A stretch of 64,000 nucleotides of DNA from contig NC_092087.1 of assembly GCF_045679555.1 (NCBI RefSeq), forward strand, positions 85,328,367 to 85,392,366. The letters run 5' to 3'. The DNA comes from Salvelinus alpinus (lineage: Eukaryota > Chordata > Actinopteri > Salmoniformes > Salmonidae). The notes beneath the pieces are model-generated. The model was not told the DNA's origin, did not search any database, and was given only the letters and a program-made list of their open reading frames with translations. The translations under genes were made by a program, and so were the position numbers. Positions 43,972-57,729 of the stretch are shown here, in pieces (the stretch's first letter is position 1; each line of letters opens with the position of its first letter).

Positions 43972-46900
43972 TAGAGGTCGACCGATTAATCGGAATGGAC
44001 GATTAATTAGGGCCGATTTCAAGTTTTCATAACAATCGGAAATTGGTAGTTTTGGGCGCCTATTTGGCTTTTTTTTTATTTTTTATATACCTTTATTTAA
44101 CTAGGCAAGTCAGTTAAGAACACATTCTTATTTTCAATGACGGCCTAGGAACGGTGGGTTACTGCCTTGTTCAGGGGCAGAACGACAGATTTTCACCTTG
44201 TCAGCTCGGGGAATCTACTCTTGCAACCTTACAGTTAACTAGTCCAACGTAATAATGACTTGTCTCTCTCTCATTGCACTCCACAAGGAGACTGCCTGTT
44301 ACGCGAATGCAGTAAGCCAATGTAAGTTGCTAGCTAGCATTAAACTTATCTTATAAAAAACAATCAATCATAACCACTAGTTAACCTTTCACGAGTATCA
44401 ATCCCGGATCCGGGAGCACCCCCCACCCCCCACACACTGATTAGCATAGCTAGCATAGCTTCACAAGTAGATAGTAGCATCTAAATATCATTAAATCACA
44501 AGTCCAAGACACCAGATGAAAGATACAGATCTTGTGAATAAAGCCACCATTTCAGATTTTTTAAATGTTTTACAGGGAAGACAAAATATGTAAATCTATT
44601 AGCTAAACACGTTAGCAAAATACACCACTATTCTAACTCCATCAGTTTCTTACTCCTTCAGGTGCTATCACCAATTCGGCTCAACTAAGATATTGATAGC
44701 CAATAACCTATAAAAAAAACCATCAGATGACAGTCTGATAACATATTCATGGTATAGGATAGTTTTTGTTAGAAAAAAGTGCATATTTCAGGTAGAAATC
44801 ACAGTTTACAATTGCACCGACCATCACAAATCGACTAGAATTACTAGATAGAGCAACGTGTATGACCAATTTACTCATCATAAAACATTTCATAAAAATA
44901 GACAAAGCATAGCAATGGAAAGACCCAGTTCTTGTGATTTCAGACCATATTTCAGATTTTCTAAGCGTTTTTCAGCGAAAACACAATAAATCGATAAGTT
45001 AGCATACCACATGTGCAAACGTTACCAGAGCATCGATTCCAGCCAAAGAGCGCTATAACGTAATCACCGCCAAAATATATTAATTTTTTCACTAACCTTC
45101 TCAGAATTCTTCCGATGACACTCCTGTAACATCATTTTACAACATACATATACAGTTTGTTCGAAAAGGTGCATATTTAGCCATACAAAACCGTGGTTAC
45201 ACAATAAAAATACTAGGAAATCAAGCCTCAATATGTCTGACGTCATCTATCAGAGTGATCTAGTTTAATTGAAAGCTAATCATATACTTGACAAAAAAAT
45301 ACAGGGTTGACAGGAATCGAAAGACAAATTAGTTCTTAATGCAATCGCTGATTTACATTTCTAAAATTATCCTTACTGTGCAATACAGGGTTCGCCAAGC
45401 GAAGGGATAGAAAACAAAATGGCGAAATATGCGTTTAAAATATTTCGACAGAACAACGATTTATCATATTAAATATTACTTACTATGAGGTGATTTTCCA
45501 TCGGATTCTTGGGCAATGTATTCTTTCTTGGGTATAATCTTCTTTTGGTCGAAAGATGTCCTTTGTCCGTCTAAATGCCCGCTAACGTTCAACCAGGACC
45601 CCGAAATGTGCCCGGTGCTTCACATAGAAATGCATCAAAATCGCACTAAACGGATATAAATTGCTATAAAACGGTTTAAATTAACTACCTTATGATGTTT
45701 CTAAGTCCTATATCGAATTAAATTACAGACGGATACATTTCAAGTTGATAACCGAGCCTGTGAAAATGGCATCCGGAGGTCCCTTCCTGCGTAAGGGCGA
45801 GCGTCGAAAGGGGGGCTACTCTCACTCCTTGGTCTTTTATAACCTCTGAGAGCTACCTAGAAGGCCCATTCCACTTCTCATTGGTTACTGACATCCAGGG
45901 GAAGGCGGGTGCAGTTCGTGTCGTTCCATAGGATAGACAGAGACCTTAAAAACTGATCTGAAACCAGAGCTTCGCTCTCAGACCTTTCACTGTCTGTCAT
46001 GGATTTCGCTGTAGAAAGAGTTCTGGGTCACCCACAGACATAATTTCAACGTTGTATGAAACTAGAAAGTGTTTTCTATCCAATAGAATTAATAATATGC
46101 ATATTGTACGAGCAAGAATTGAGTACTAGGCAGTTTAATTTGGAGACGACAAAATGCTAATTCGGAACAGCACCCCCTGTAGTCGCAAGAAGTTCCTACA
46201 CATGGTTGATGATATTACTAGATATTATCTAGCGTGTCCTGCGTTGCATATAATCTGACTGAGCATACAAGTATCTAAGTATCTGACTGAGCGGTGGTAG
46301 GCAGAAGCAGGCGCGTAAACATTCATTCAAACAGCATTTCGTGCGTTTTGCCAGCAGCTCTTCGTTGTGCGTCAAGCATTGCCCTGTTTATGACTTCAAG
46401 CCTATCAACTCCCGAGATTAGGCTGGTGTAACCGAAGTGAAATGGCTAGCTAGTTAGCGCGCGCTAATAGCGTTTCAAACATCACTCGCTCTGAGCCTTC
46501 TAGTAGTTGTTCCCCTTGTTCTGCATGGGTAACGCTGCTTCGATGGTGGCTGTTGTCGTTGTGTTGCTGGTTCGAGCCCAGAGAGGAGCGAGGAGAGGGA
46601 CGGAAGCTATACTGTTACACTTGCAATACTGAAGTGCCTATAAGAACATCCAATAGTCAAAGGTTAATGAAATACAAATGGTATACAGGGAAATAGTCCT
46701 ATAATTCCTATAATAACTACAACCTAAATCTTCTTACCTGGGAATATTGAAGACTCATGTTAAAAGGAACCACCAGCTTTCATATGTTCTCATGTTCTGA
46801 GCAAGGAACTGAAACATTAGCACATATTGCACTTTTACTTTCTTCTCCAACACTTTGTTTTTGCATTATTTAAACCAAATTGAACATGTTTCATTATTTA

Positions 46901-47087
46901 CTTGAGGCTAAATTGATTTTATTGATGTATTATATTAAGTTAAAATAAGTGTTCATTCAGTATTGTTGTAATTGTCATTATTACAAAAAAAAAAGAAAAT
47001 CGGCCGATTATTCGGCATCGGCTTTTTTGGTCCTCCAATAATCGGTATCGGTATCGGCGTTGAAAAATCATAATCGGTCGACCTCTA
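43972..47087. mobile_element. 3.1-kb hAT-like non-autonomous element
   Basis: Terminal inverted repeats tagaggtcgaccgattaatc and its near-complement at 47065-47087, with an 8-bp target duplication gtagagat (43964-43971 and 47088-47095). No transposase frame. Contains nested repeats: an antisense SINE-like tail at 44075-44255 (tttaactaggcaagtcagtt) and a further element at about 44383-46200. Confidence 0.8.
44383..46200. mobile_element. Nested unclassified repeat
   Basis: Non-coding stretch from aacctttcacgagtatcaat to acaccccctgtagtcgcaag-like sequence (about 46165-46190). Lies inside the hAT-like element. TATA-like and start-like features on the minus strand around 45830-45850 suggest an LTR or MITE, but no class is proven. 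Confidence 0.35.
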
Positions 47088-47341
47088 GTAGAGATCTCAA
47101 TGTTGAGTTAGACGTCCCTGCATGATACACAGAGTCAAGAGCCTTCAGTGTAGAGCTTGAGTCTTGCACATAAATAGTATCACCATTGTCCAACACAGAG
47201 AGAAAAGTACAACGATTCAACTCCTTTCTGGCAGCAAAGGAAAAACAAGCTTTGTTATTGGTTCCATTGTACTTTTGGGACTATGCTATTGGTCCCATTG
47301 CATGTATTTGGACTGTGCCTGCTGTTTGTCCTCCGGTCCAG

Positions 47342-47816
47342 GGGGTGGAGCTGGAGAGCACCAGGCTGGTAATCAGGTACCCAGACAGCTAGATGCAGAG
47401 AACCCCTCCCTCTCCTCAGAGGACCAACCCTATAGACCTCAACACCTCCTCAGCCTCCCAGTACGCCTCCACAGGGTAAGGACATCCGTCTGTCTGTCAA
47501 AACATCATCTACGATTTATAAACATATATATAAGCATTTATAATGAAAAATTATGAGTTATTCTAAAGTGTTACCAATCATCTCATATAAACTTTTGAAA
47601 TGTACAAAGTGATGGAAGGAGGAAGCAGGAGCACAGGTGCAGGTGTTTGTTTTCATACTGTTTGTCTCTCTCTCTCCCAGGACCAGGAGGATGGCTCCCA
47701 TCAATGGTGACGAGTGTTTCTTCTGGAGGACCACCGGCTGTTTCTATGGTGACAGGTGTCGCTTCAAACACAAGCCTGACCAGAGAGGGAGAGACAGGAA
47801 ACCATGGCAACCCTGA
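47342..47816 (+). pseudogene. CCCH zinc-finger exons of the decayed TPR/CCCH gene
   Basis: Exon 47342-47475 (acceptor ggtccag, donor gtaagg) reads GVELESTRLVIRYPDS, stop (47390-47392), MQRTPPSPQRTNPIDLNTSS. Exon 47681-47816 reads on in phase to MAPINGDECFFWRTTGCFYG then DRCRFKHKPDQRGRDRKPW and TGA. CX7CX5CX3H is a CCCH zinc finger. The in-frame stop and transposon insertion indicate a pseudogene. I do not recognise the gene. Confidence 0.6.
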
Positions 47817-48240
47817 CAACCCTTACAACCCTGAACACCACGTACCGTCCGGATATGACAGAGTAAGGAAGAAGAGAAGAAATAACAGAATAATGAATAT
47901 GAAGATTGAGGAAGAGGAGGAGGGACCGTGTAGCTACCTTAAAAGGGAACAGGAAGCTTGGATAGAATGGGGCTGTTGGGGGGTGTCACCGCTTTTGTAG
48001 TCCTCTGACACACAGCACAGACAGCACACTGGACACACAGTAGGAGTAAGTGTCAATCAAAGTGAAGAGGAGTGCTCCTCTGATTTCCTTCCCCCGCCCC
48101 CTCGGCCTGAGCTGTGAAACATGTTTGATCATTGATGTTAGATGATGGAGATGATGTCATCATTAGAATCTTGAGGGGGTTGTTGCCCAGGCCAACGCCT
48201 CTACAACAACCATGTTGTAGACACTAAAGGGGTCAGTGCA
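47817..48240 (+). other. 3' flank of the decayed gene
   Basis: Matches the duplicated copy at 24121-24540. A frame reading SGYDRVRKKRR, MNMKIEEEEEG, LKREQEAWIEWG is partly kept in both copies, so it may once have been coding, but it is out of phase with the CCCH exon here. Confidence 0.5.
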
Positions 48241-48559
48241 GGGTCTTTGATGCAACTGAACATTAAATGGGTTAGTAGAATAGAATGAATAGAATGACCT
48301 CATGGAACTGACCAAATGCAAATGGAACTTTGACCTGTTCCATGTAGAACTCAGAGGGACAAGGCAACACATTCTAAGATATTATAAACATTCCATATAG
48401 AATAGTCAACATATTGTTAACATGGTTCTGTATTTAAATAAAAGTGGAAATGGGGGACATTGTGTCCATTATAGAAATGTAGGGCCCATTTTAATACAGT
48501 AACCTCCCTTTTCTGACATGCTGTTCTGGTCCTCATGCATGTTCATGTCTTAAAGAGGA

Positions 48560-48697
48560 AGGAGGACAGTTCTGTATCAGCTACTTGTGTTCTACTATAA
48601 ATATGTATCAACAACAGAACTGATACTTACAAGCAGTTGCCACTCACGACCAGTCATTTGACTCACTGTACAAGACCTCTCCCCTTCACTTCACTCT
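48560..48697 (+). promoter_or_regulatory. Putative core promoter and exon 1, unit C
   Basis: A perfect TATAAATA at 48596-48603, followed by the conserved ccactcacgaccagtcattt region and the donor cactct|gtaagt (GT at 48698). Best-preserved promoter of the cluster. It stands before a gene that is broken after its V exon. Confidence 0.6.
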
Positions 48698-48930
48698 GTA
48701 AGTACTCTTGACAATATCTTGAAATATAGTTTTGGGTAATTTGTTTTTAGTCATTAGTCATATTCTTGAGGGCAACGTATCATTTTACTTCTTGTTATGT
48801 TTTGAGCTGTGTTTTGGTTGTTACATCAGGGCCAGTATTCATAAAGTGTCTCAGTGTAGGAGTGTTGATCTACATAGTGATGAGATGATTAACCAGGGTA
48901 AAATAGACATGCAAACAAACATTGTAGTAC

Positions 48931-48936
<6 letters not shown>

Positions 48937-49021
<85 letters not shown>
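48937..49021. repeat. (GT)n microsatellite
   Basis: About 42 GT dinucleotides in intron 1 of unit C, at the same relative place as in units B and E. Confidence 0.96.
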
Positions 49022-49023
<2 letters not shown>

Positions 49024-50241
49024 TGAGTCACTTCTGTTTATCCTCACAGCTTGGGGATAGGAGCTATCATTGAACCTGGTGGTCAGTCTTTAGGCTGCTG
49101 TACAGCTTGACGGACCGTAGAGGTTGAACATTTATCCTCCTATATTTGGGGTTCTGAGAATAAAACAGCTTCAGAACAATCAGAAATATGTGTTTACAGT
49201 ACTACAGATTTGTTCAATAAGTTGTTGTTGTTTATAATGATGGTGATGATGGTGATGACTTTACTGTATCCATTAGGAAATAGTTTTTGCATCATACTAC
49301 ATGTCATCTTAAATAGACAGATGTAAACAGACATGCAACACGTCACACACATTACATACATAGTTATATAGACTTACAGACAGACAGTATTCACATAGAC
49401 AACCATATAGCACAATACAACACAACACAATATGAGCCTGGTTCATTTTCAGTAATGAGGCCCTGTACCCCATTTACAGTTTATACTTCAATGTATCAGG
49501 TGGAGTTATTCACCAGCTATAGAGTGAGTTGTTGTTTATGTTTCTGAGACTGCAGGGTGGGAGATGCAACAATGTCCTTGAGAACAGCAGGAAGTGTGTT
49601 GGTGGTCTTTCTCTGGTCTGTAGCAGGTATGGTCTCATTCTTATCTTTTAGTTGCCCAGTTTGTCAAACTACAGATATTTCTAAAAGCATAACCATTTTT
49701 ATGTTCTACTGGCGACACATTTGGCGTCTCCACTTCACTTTAAACAGTTGTCTTTCACACCTCACTGAGTGATGCTTATCTGTGGTTTCCATTCACACTC
49801 AACCAAAGAGTATCTATGTCTCAGCTCAGCAACTATGGAACAAAGTGTTAGTGTGAGTCAAAAGACCTTGAACTTAATGTAACATCCTTGTGATGTCACA
49901 CTGTGTTTCAGTGGTACTGGGGCAGAATGGCTGGAGTGTTACATACACCACTCAGAGGATCTGTACCTTGAAGGGGTCAACAGTGGATCTGTCCTGCTCT
50001 TACACATATCCCAGTGGTACAGTCACATCAACCTTGTGGTTCACTAAAAAGTATGCTGTGGAGAATTATGTAAATCTGAGAGACGACCCAGACTACAAAG
50101 GTCGTGTGACGTACCGTAGTGATAAGACGAATGGACACACCCTGAGAATCAAAGACCTGAGAGAGAGTGACTCAAATGAGTACAAGTTTAGATTTATAAC
50201 AGATCAGACTGGAGGGAGATATTCTGGCTACCCTGGAGTCA

Positions 50242-50385
50242 CTCTGTCTGTTACAGGTACAGTGATATTATATTTAGTGTTGATCTGTTTAATCACTCTG
50301 TCTGTTACAGGTACAGCGATGTTATATATAGTATTGATCTGTTTAGTCACTCTGTCTGTTACAGGTACAGTGATATTATACACTG
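50242..50385 (+). repeat. Junction minisatellite of unit C, three copies
   Basis: 54-bp units with CAG|GT junctions at 50257, 50311 and 50365. In the V1 frame each encodes VTGTVILYLVLICLITLS-like hydrophobic residues. The third is cut by the Tc1 insertion. Confidence 0.9.
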
Positions 50386-50948
50386 CTCAAAAAAATAAAG
50401 GGAACACTTAAACAACACAATGTAACTCCAAGTCAATCACACTTCTATGAAATCAAACTGTCCACTTAGGAAGCAACACTGATTGACAATAAATTTCACA
50501 TGCTGTTGTGCAAATGGAATAGACAAAAGGTGGAAATTATAGGCAATTAGCAAGACACCCCCAAAAAAGGAGTGATTCTGCAGGTGGTGACCACAGACCA
50601 CTTCTCAGTTCCTATGCTTCCTGGCTGATGTTTTGGTCACTTTTGAATGCTGGCGGTGCTCTCACTCTAGTGGTAGCATGAGACGGAGTCTACAACCCAC
50701 ACAAGTGGCTCAGGTAGTGCAGTTCATCCAGGATGGCACATCAATGCGAGCTGTGGCAAAAAGGTTTGCTGTGTCTGTCAGCGTAGTGTCCAGAGCATGG
50801 AGGCGCTACCAGGAGACAGGCCAGTACATCAGGAGACGTGGAGGAGGCCGTAGGAGGGCAACAAGCCAGCAGCAGGACCGCTACCTCCGCCTTTGTGCAA
50901 GGAGGTGCACTGCCAGCGCCCTGCAAAATGACCTCCAGCAGGCCACAA
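50381..50948 (+). mobile_element. Tc1-type transposon 5' part, sense
   Basis: Inserted after TA (50379-50380); terminal sequence cactgctcaaaaaaataaag. Followed by the transposase start at 50678. Only the DNA-binding half is left; the rest of the element and its right end are gone, replaced by the C2 exon. Confidence 0.85.
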
Positions 50949-51211
50949 CATCAATGGTGAAGGTGACTCCTGCCACTGTGTCAGAGGGACAGAAGGTGAC
51001 ACTGACCTGTAGCACCACCTGTACTCTGACTGACAACCCCAACCCCACCTACATCTGGTACAAGAATGGACATGTAACCAACCAATCTAACAGTCTGTTC
51101 CTAAACCCAGTCAGCAGTGAGGATGCAGGCAGATACTCCTGTGCTGTAGAAGGCCATAAGGATCTCCACTCTGCTGAAGAGACTCTCACTGTCAGATGTG
51201 AGTATGTGTGA
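50678..51211 (+). CDS. Fused frame: transposase HTH domain plus Ig C2 domain
   Basis: ATG 50678 to TGA 51209-51211, 177 aa. Residues 1-91: Tc1 transposase DNA-binding region ([32 protein letters not shown]). From about residue 93 the frame continues into a complete C2 domain ([53 protein letters not shown]). The join is at about 50948-50952 and has removed the exon's splice acceptor. No signal peptide, so an Ig fold would be in the reducing cytosol. A chance in-frame deletion junction is likely, but the frame is open throughout. Confidence 0.5.
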   Translation: MRRSLQPTQVAQVVQFIQDGTSMRAVAKRFAVSVSVVSRAWRRYQETGQYIRRRGGGRRRATSQQQDRYLRLCARRCTASALQNDLQQATTSMVKVTPATVSEGQKVTLTCSTTCTLTDNPNPTYIWYKNGHVTNQSNSLFLNPVSSEDAGRYSCAVEGHKDLHSAEETLTVRCEYV

Positions 51212-52295
51212 TACATCTCCAGTTGTATTCTTTTAGTAACATCTTCTCTCATCTATTCTATCTATTATTTCAATCTATGTCCAAGTTCCATGAATGTACT
51301 CATCTCATTACTGTAGTGAAGTACAAGTACTTCACAAACACTGTATTGTTACACTGTATTGTTGAGAATACTACTACTGAAATTCTCACTTTTAAAAGTT
51401 CATATTCTGTTAACTCATACACAAATATTGTTGTTGACTTGTCCTATACTCATATTTGTGGCCAAAGCATAAATTGGAGAAAGAACACTTAAAAAAAACC
51501 ACCTGAAGAATATGATGTCATACTCTTAAGGAGGATGAGCTGGCCAATCAGCGGTTTAGAGGAGGATGATCGAGCAAGTCAGCGGTCTACAGTACATTAC
51601 ATTAATATGTTTTTATGACCAGTATACGCCCACAATATTCTGTTGTTGGGGTACGCCCACACCAGTCCAACATACTTAATGATATTTTTGGAAGGAAAAC
51701 TATTTTATTCATATTGTAAGTAATGATACGTCATATTTCATAGAAATCTGAAAACACTGGACAGTTACTTTACATTGGGATGTTTTAGACGCCATCAAAT
51801 CATGTCATTCATAATGATATCTTATAGAATCATGCTGAAATATCACACTCACAACCTCACAAATGCACACACGCACGCACACACACAGACACACACACAC
51901 ACACACAGGAACTCTTCCATGGTGACCACTCCGTCATTGTTATTGTCCATTTTCTGACAGGGTGAGACAGAGAGTAAAAGTTTAAAGGTATACTCTAACT
52001 CCCAAATGGCACCCTATTCCCTATATTGTGCACTACTTTGGCGTTTTTAATTGTGAGATAGTCGTCGTGACTATTCCTTACTAAATAGCTTGGTGAAGAA
52101 ATTAATTAGAAATCTAATCATAGATCTGTGGTTAGTTGTTACCTGGAGAAGTTGTCGACATGCTCTTTTGGGGCGTTGTTCTGCATTCAGGGATACGTAC
52201 ACGTTCCCATCTTATCATAGAGCTCATGATATCAGTCATCTCCTAGAACGTACACACACACGTGCACACACACACACAAATAATAATAAATATAT
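51212..52295. other. End of unit C, no further exons
   Basis: 51212-51360 matches the intron of unit A (10520-10680). Beyond this no receptor exon is seen. Short CA runs lie at 51868-51907 and 52250-52277. 51530-51680 contains a repeat with doubled gtacgcccaca words. Confidence 0.5.
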
Positions 52296-52319
52296 AGAAC
52301 TTTGACCTGTTCCATGTAG

Positions 52320-52722
52320 AACTGAGAGGGGCAATGCAACACATTCTAAGATATTATAAACATTCCAAATAGTAGGCTATAGTAAACACATTCTAAGATA
52401 TTATAAACATTCCAAATAGTAGGCTATAGTAAACACATTCTAATATATTATAAACATTCTAAATAGTAGACTATAGTAAACACATTCTAATATATTATAA
52501 ACATTCCAAATAGTAGGCTATAGTAAACACATTCTAAGATATTATAAACATTCTAAATAGTAGACTATAGTAAACACATTCTAATATATTATAAACATTC
52601 CAAATAGTAGACTATAGTAAACACATTCTAATATATTATAAACATTCTAAATAGTAGACTATAGTAAAAACATTCTAAGATATTATTAACATTCCAAATA
52701 GTAGACTATAGTAAACACATTG
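52320..52722. repeat. 47-bp minisatellite in upstream block of unit D
   Basis: About 8 copies of aacattccaaatagtaggct, atagtaaacacattctaaga, tattata. The unit is single copy in the same place of units A, B, C and E (acattctaagatattataaa, cattccatatagaatagtca). Confidence 0.9.
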
Positions 52723-52830
52723 ACTTGATTTTGATTTAATAGGATCCCCATTAGCCGACGCCAATGGAAACAGCTTGTCTTACTGGGGTCCGATACATAA
52801 CATAATTCTCTATGTAATCAATGGAATACG
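52723..52830 (-). mobile_element. Short LINE tail, antisense
   Basis: gacttgattttgatttaata then ggatccccattagccgacgc: the 3' end of a retroposon, similar in kind to 19529-19570. Inserted in the upstream block of unit D. Confidence 0.6.
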
Positions 52831-53019
52831 TTGGAAATTATCAAAATCTTGACCGTTTCAAAAATGTAAGCCAGCTCAAGTGAAGAAAGGTAACTAGATA
52901 TGCAGTCTGTTGTGCATTTTGTATTGAAATGCAGTAACACCCCTTTCTGACTTGCTGTTCTGGTCCTCATGCATGTTAATGACTTAAAGAGGATGGAAAG
53001 GACAGTTCTGCATCATCTA

Positions 53020-53132
53020 CTTGTATTCTGACTACTTTAAATATGTATCAACCACAGAACTGACACTTACTAGCAGTTCCCACACACTGCCAGTCAGTTG
53101 ACTCACTGTACAAGACCTCTCCCCTTCAGTCT
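53020..53132 (+). promoter_or_regulatory. Putative core promoter and exon 1, unit D
   Basis: actactttaaatatgtatca (TATA-like box as in unit A), then the conserved region and donor cagtct|gtaagt (GT at 53133). The leader exon that should follow has been lost. Confidence 0.45.
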
Positions 53133-53434
53133 GTAAGTACTCTTGATATCTTGAAATATAGTTTTTTGTTTTTAGCCATAAGCCATGTACTCAAGGGTCT
53201 CAGACTTGGAGTTCTGATCTAGGATCAGGTCCTCCTGGTCCATATAATTAAGATCTAAAAGGGAAAACTAATCCTAGATCCTACCCGGAGACACTTTGTG
53301 AATATGGACGCTATGATGTAATAGGTGTGTATGTGTGTGTGATAGGAGATATCATTGAACCTGGTGGTCAGTCTTTAGGCTCCTGTACAGCTTGATGGAC
53401 CGTAGAGGATTGAACATTTATCTACCGACTGATG

Positions 53435-55123
<1,689 letters not shown>

Positions 55124-56112
55124 ATTGTTTTCAAGATGGGTGACTCTGACCTGTAGCACCACCTGCATCTGGTACAGGAACGGACAGTCTCTTGCTTCAT
55201 TCACTTCCCAACCACACTCTGTCTGGAGTTCTGAAACAGAGAGTTCCTCCTGTGCTGTAAAAGGCCATGAGGATCTCCACTCTCCTGCAGTGTGTGAGTG
55301 TGGATACAACTCAGTATTCTAGTATAACTCTGTCTACTAAACAGCACTTACAGTTGTCTAGCAAAACTGCAACACTTTGACAAGACAGGATGGCATAACT
55401 ATTTTGGATTACTGAAGCACACAATTCCATTCTGTAAATAACACCCTCTTGATACATTGCAGGTGTTCAGGGTCAGAGCTGCAGCAGAGTGACTTACACC
55501 AAGAGGAGAATCTGTGTCTTGAAGGGGTCAACAGTGGACATATCCTGTACTTATGTTGGTTATTATTACACCACATCATCACTCTGGTTTAGAAGTGATA
55601 AGTCGACCCCTGAAGACCTAACCAGAGACCCAGGGTATGCAGGTCATGGGGAGTACACTGGAACATACAAAGATCACACCATCCTGAGAGAGGACGACTC
55701 GCTTCACTTTTAAATCTCATAACTTTGAATGGGTCATAGTTTCTCAGGAACAATTCTGACTGTCACAGGTAATGTGACAGTGTATGATACAACTGTATAT
55801 CATATTGAATTACAGGAGCAAATACATTGACCATCCTGTTAACACAGAGATGTATGTGGTTTTATACATATTGTTTCAGACCTGCAGGTGAAGGTGACTC
55901 CTGTTACAGAGGGACAGAAGACACTGACCTGTAGCACCACCTGTACTCTGACTGACAACCCCAACTACATCTGGTACAAGAACGGACAACCTCTTATTAT
56001 TCTACATAGCAAATATCATGCACTCAGGTAAAAGAGACATGTCTTACTTCATCAATCATTTAAAAACAAAAAATATATTTTTTAAATCATTGTTAATATT
56101 ACTTTGACAAAA

Positions 56113-56215
56113 TGTTGTCACGCTCGTCAAAGGAATGGACCAAGGCGCAGCGTTGTGAGCGTACATTTTAGTTTATTTAATGTCGCCAAAAAACAAGAAA
56201 ATAACAACCTGTACA
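56113..56215 (-). mobile_element. LTR fragment within a C2 exon of unit D
   Basis: tgtcacgctcgtcaaaggaa and accaaggcgcagcgttgtga are complementary to the end of the TGTCACG LTR family. It separates WYKNGQ from SMYSISSEDVDSLFSCAV of the same domain; a stretch of copied intron (56000-56112) is also in between. Confidence 0.7.
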
Positions 56216-57439
56216 AGAGGACTACCCCTCCATGTACTCCATCAGCAGTGAGGATGTAGACAGTTTATTCTCCTGTGCTGTAAAAGGCCATGAAGATCTC
56301 AGCTCTCCTGCAGTGTGTGACTATGTACACTGTGGGGATATACAGTACAATAGTACAGTATTCTACAGTATTCTACATTCAAGCAAAAGAGAAAGGTCTA
56401 ACTGTCAATCATTATTATAGATAAAAAATATATGTATTTTCCTCATTGTTAATATTATGTTGACTAAATCCTTTTACATCAGATAAACCAAAGACCACAG
56501 TGTCAGTCAGTCCCTCTGGTGAAATAGTGGAGGGCAGTTCAGTGATTGACCTGCAGCAGTGATGCCAACCCACCTTTGGACAAATACACCTGGTACAAGA
56601 AGAATGTAACCTCACCAAAAGCATCAGGACAGAGTTACAGCATCACTAAGATCATCTCTGAGGACAGAGGAGAATACTACTGTGAGGCTGAGAATACATA
56701 TGGACTTCTCAACTCTTCTTCTGTGTTTGTGGACGTTCAGTGTCAGTACACCTAATTTTCATCTATTCATTGATAATCACACAGCTCAACAACCGTAAAT
56801 AATCATGAACAATGTTACACACTTATCATAACATATGACACAATTAGTAGGCCTCTATTTAAATAAATACTGTTTCATTCTCTTCTTTCCTGTTTCCCCC
56901 TGTCATATCTCCATCTCCGTATTCAACACAGACTGGCCTGTGTCCAGCTCTCCAAACTCCAGTGTTTCTCTGGGTTCCTGTGGTGGGGGTGGGGGTGGGG
57001 GCTTTCCTGACTGTTGGAGCTCTTCTAGTCACCATCTCCTGCACACTGAAGAGGTCAGTGTTCCCTAGCCAGGTTTACATGTTATATATATCAACTTCCA
57101 CTAGAGGACACTAGAGAGCAGAACTCACTCTGTCCCTCTTTACAGGAGATCCACAGGAGGAAGTGATGCCACAGCAGACACACAGGTGATTATATCAGTT
57201 AAAATTCCACCCGCACACCTGGTGACATTAATTTACTGTGCCACAATAGTCTCTTTTCTACAATGTTCACTGTCACCTTGGCACAGCTCTCTCTCTCTCT
57301 TTCTATCTCCATATTGTCCATTATGACCCTATCAGTGACTCGTGACTCATACACAGCTCTGAAAATGAGAACCAAGGGCCCTGACTATGATACACTGGCA
57401 ATAAGTATGTATTCATTTATGTGTTTATTTTGTATATAG

Positions 57440-57575
57440 TATTTACCTGTGTGTGAGGGAGTGTGTGTGAGGGAGAGAGAGAGAGTAAGGAGGAGGAGGA
57501 GGAGAGAGAGATTAAGGAGGAGGAAGTGGAGGAGAGAGAGAGAGTAAGAGGAGGAGGAGGAGAGAGATGAACACA
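57440..57575. repeat. Purine-rich GA/AGG microsatellite
   Basis: gagagagagtaaggaggagg units, in the last intron of the unit D pseudogene. Confidence 0.85.
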
Positions 57576-57729
57576 GCAAGTAGGAGTGAAAGAGAATGTT
57601 ATAGAGCGTGTAGGGTTCTCATACTGTGTTTCCTGTGTCGCTGTCTCTCTCAGAGTGTGGGGGACTCCCCCAGTGACACGTTCACAGCTCTTCTGAGAGA
57701 TGCTCAGCCCTCCGTTTATCAGACAATCA

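Larger units (their letters stand above)
49556..51211 (+). pseudogene. Truncated Ig receptor gene, unit C
   Basis: Leader exon 49556-49626 (ATG 49572, MSLRTAGSVLVVFLWSVAG), V1 exon 49912-50256 (115 codons; RICTLKGSTVDLSCSYTY, DLRESDSNEYKFRFIT), then the junction repeat (three copies), then a Tc1 fragment (50381-50948), then a C2 domain without acceptor (50954-51197, donor gtgagt). No second V, proximal C2, TM or tail follow; sequence homologous to the gene ends near 51360. If the V1 donor is not used, leader plus V1 reads on to TAA at 50409-50411: 184 aa with a hydrophobic end. That product is possible, not shown. Confidence 0.75.

Noticed and set aside
44383..46200. Hidden gene in the 3.1-kb hAT-like element
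   Set aside because: No frame above 60 aa with recognisable motifs; looks like nested non-coding repeats.
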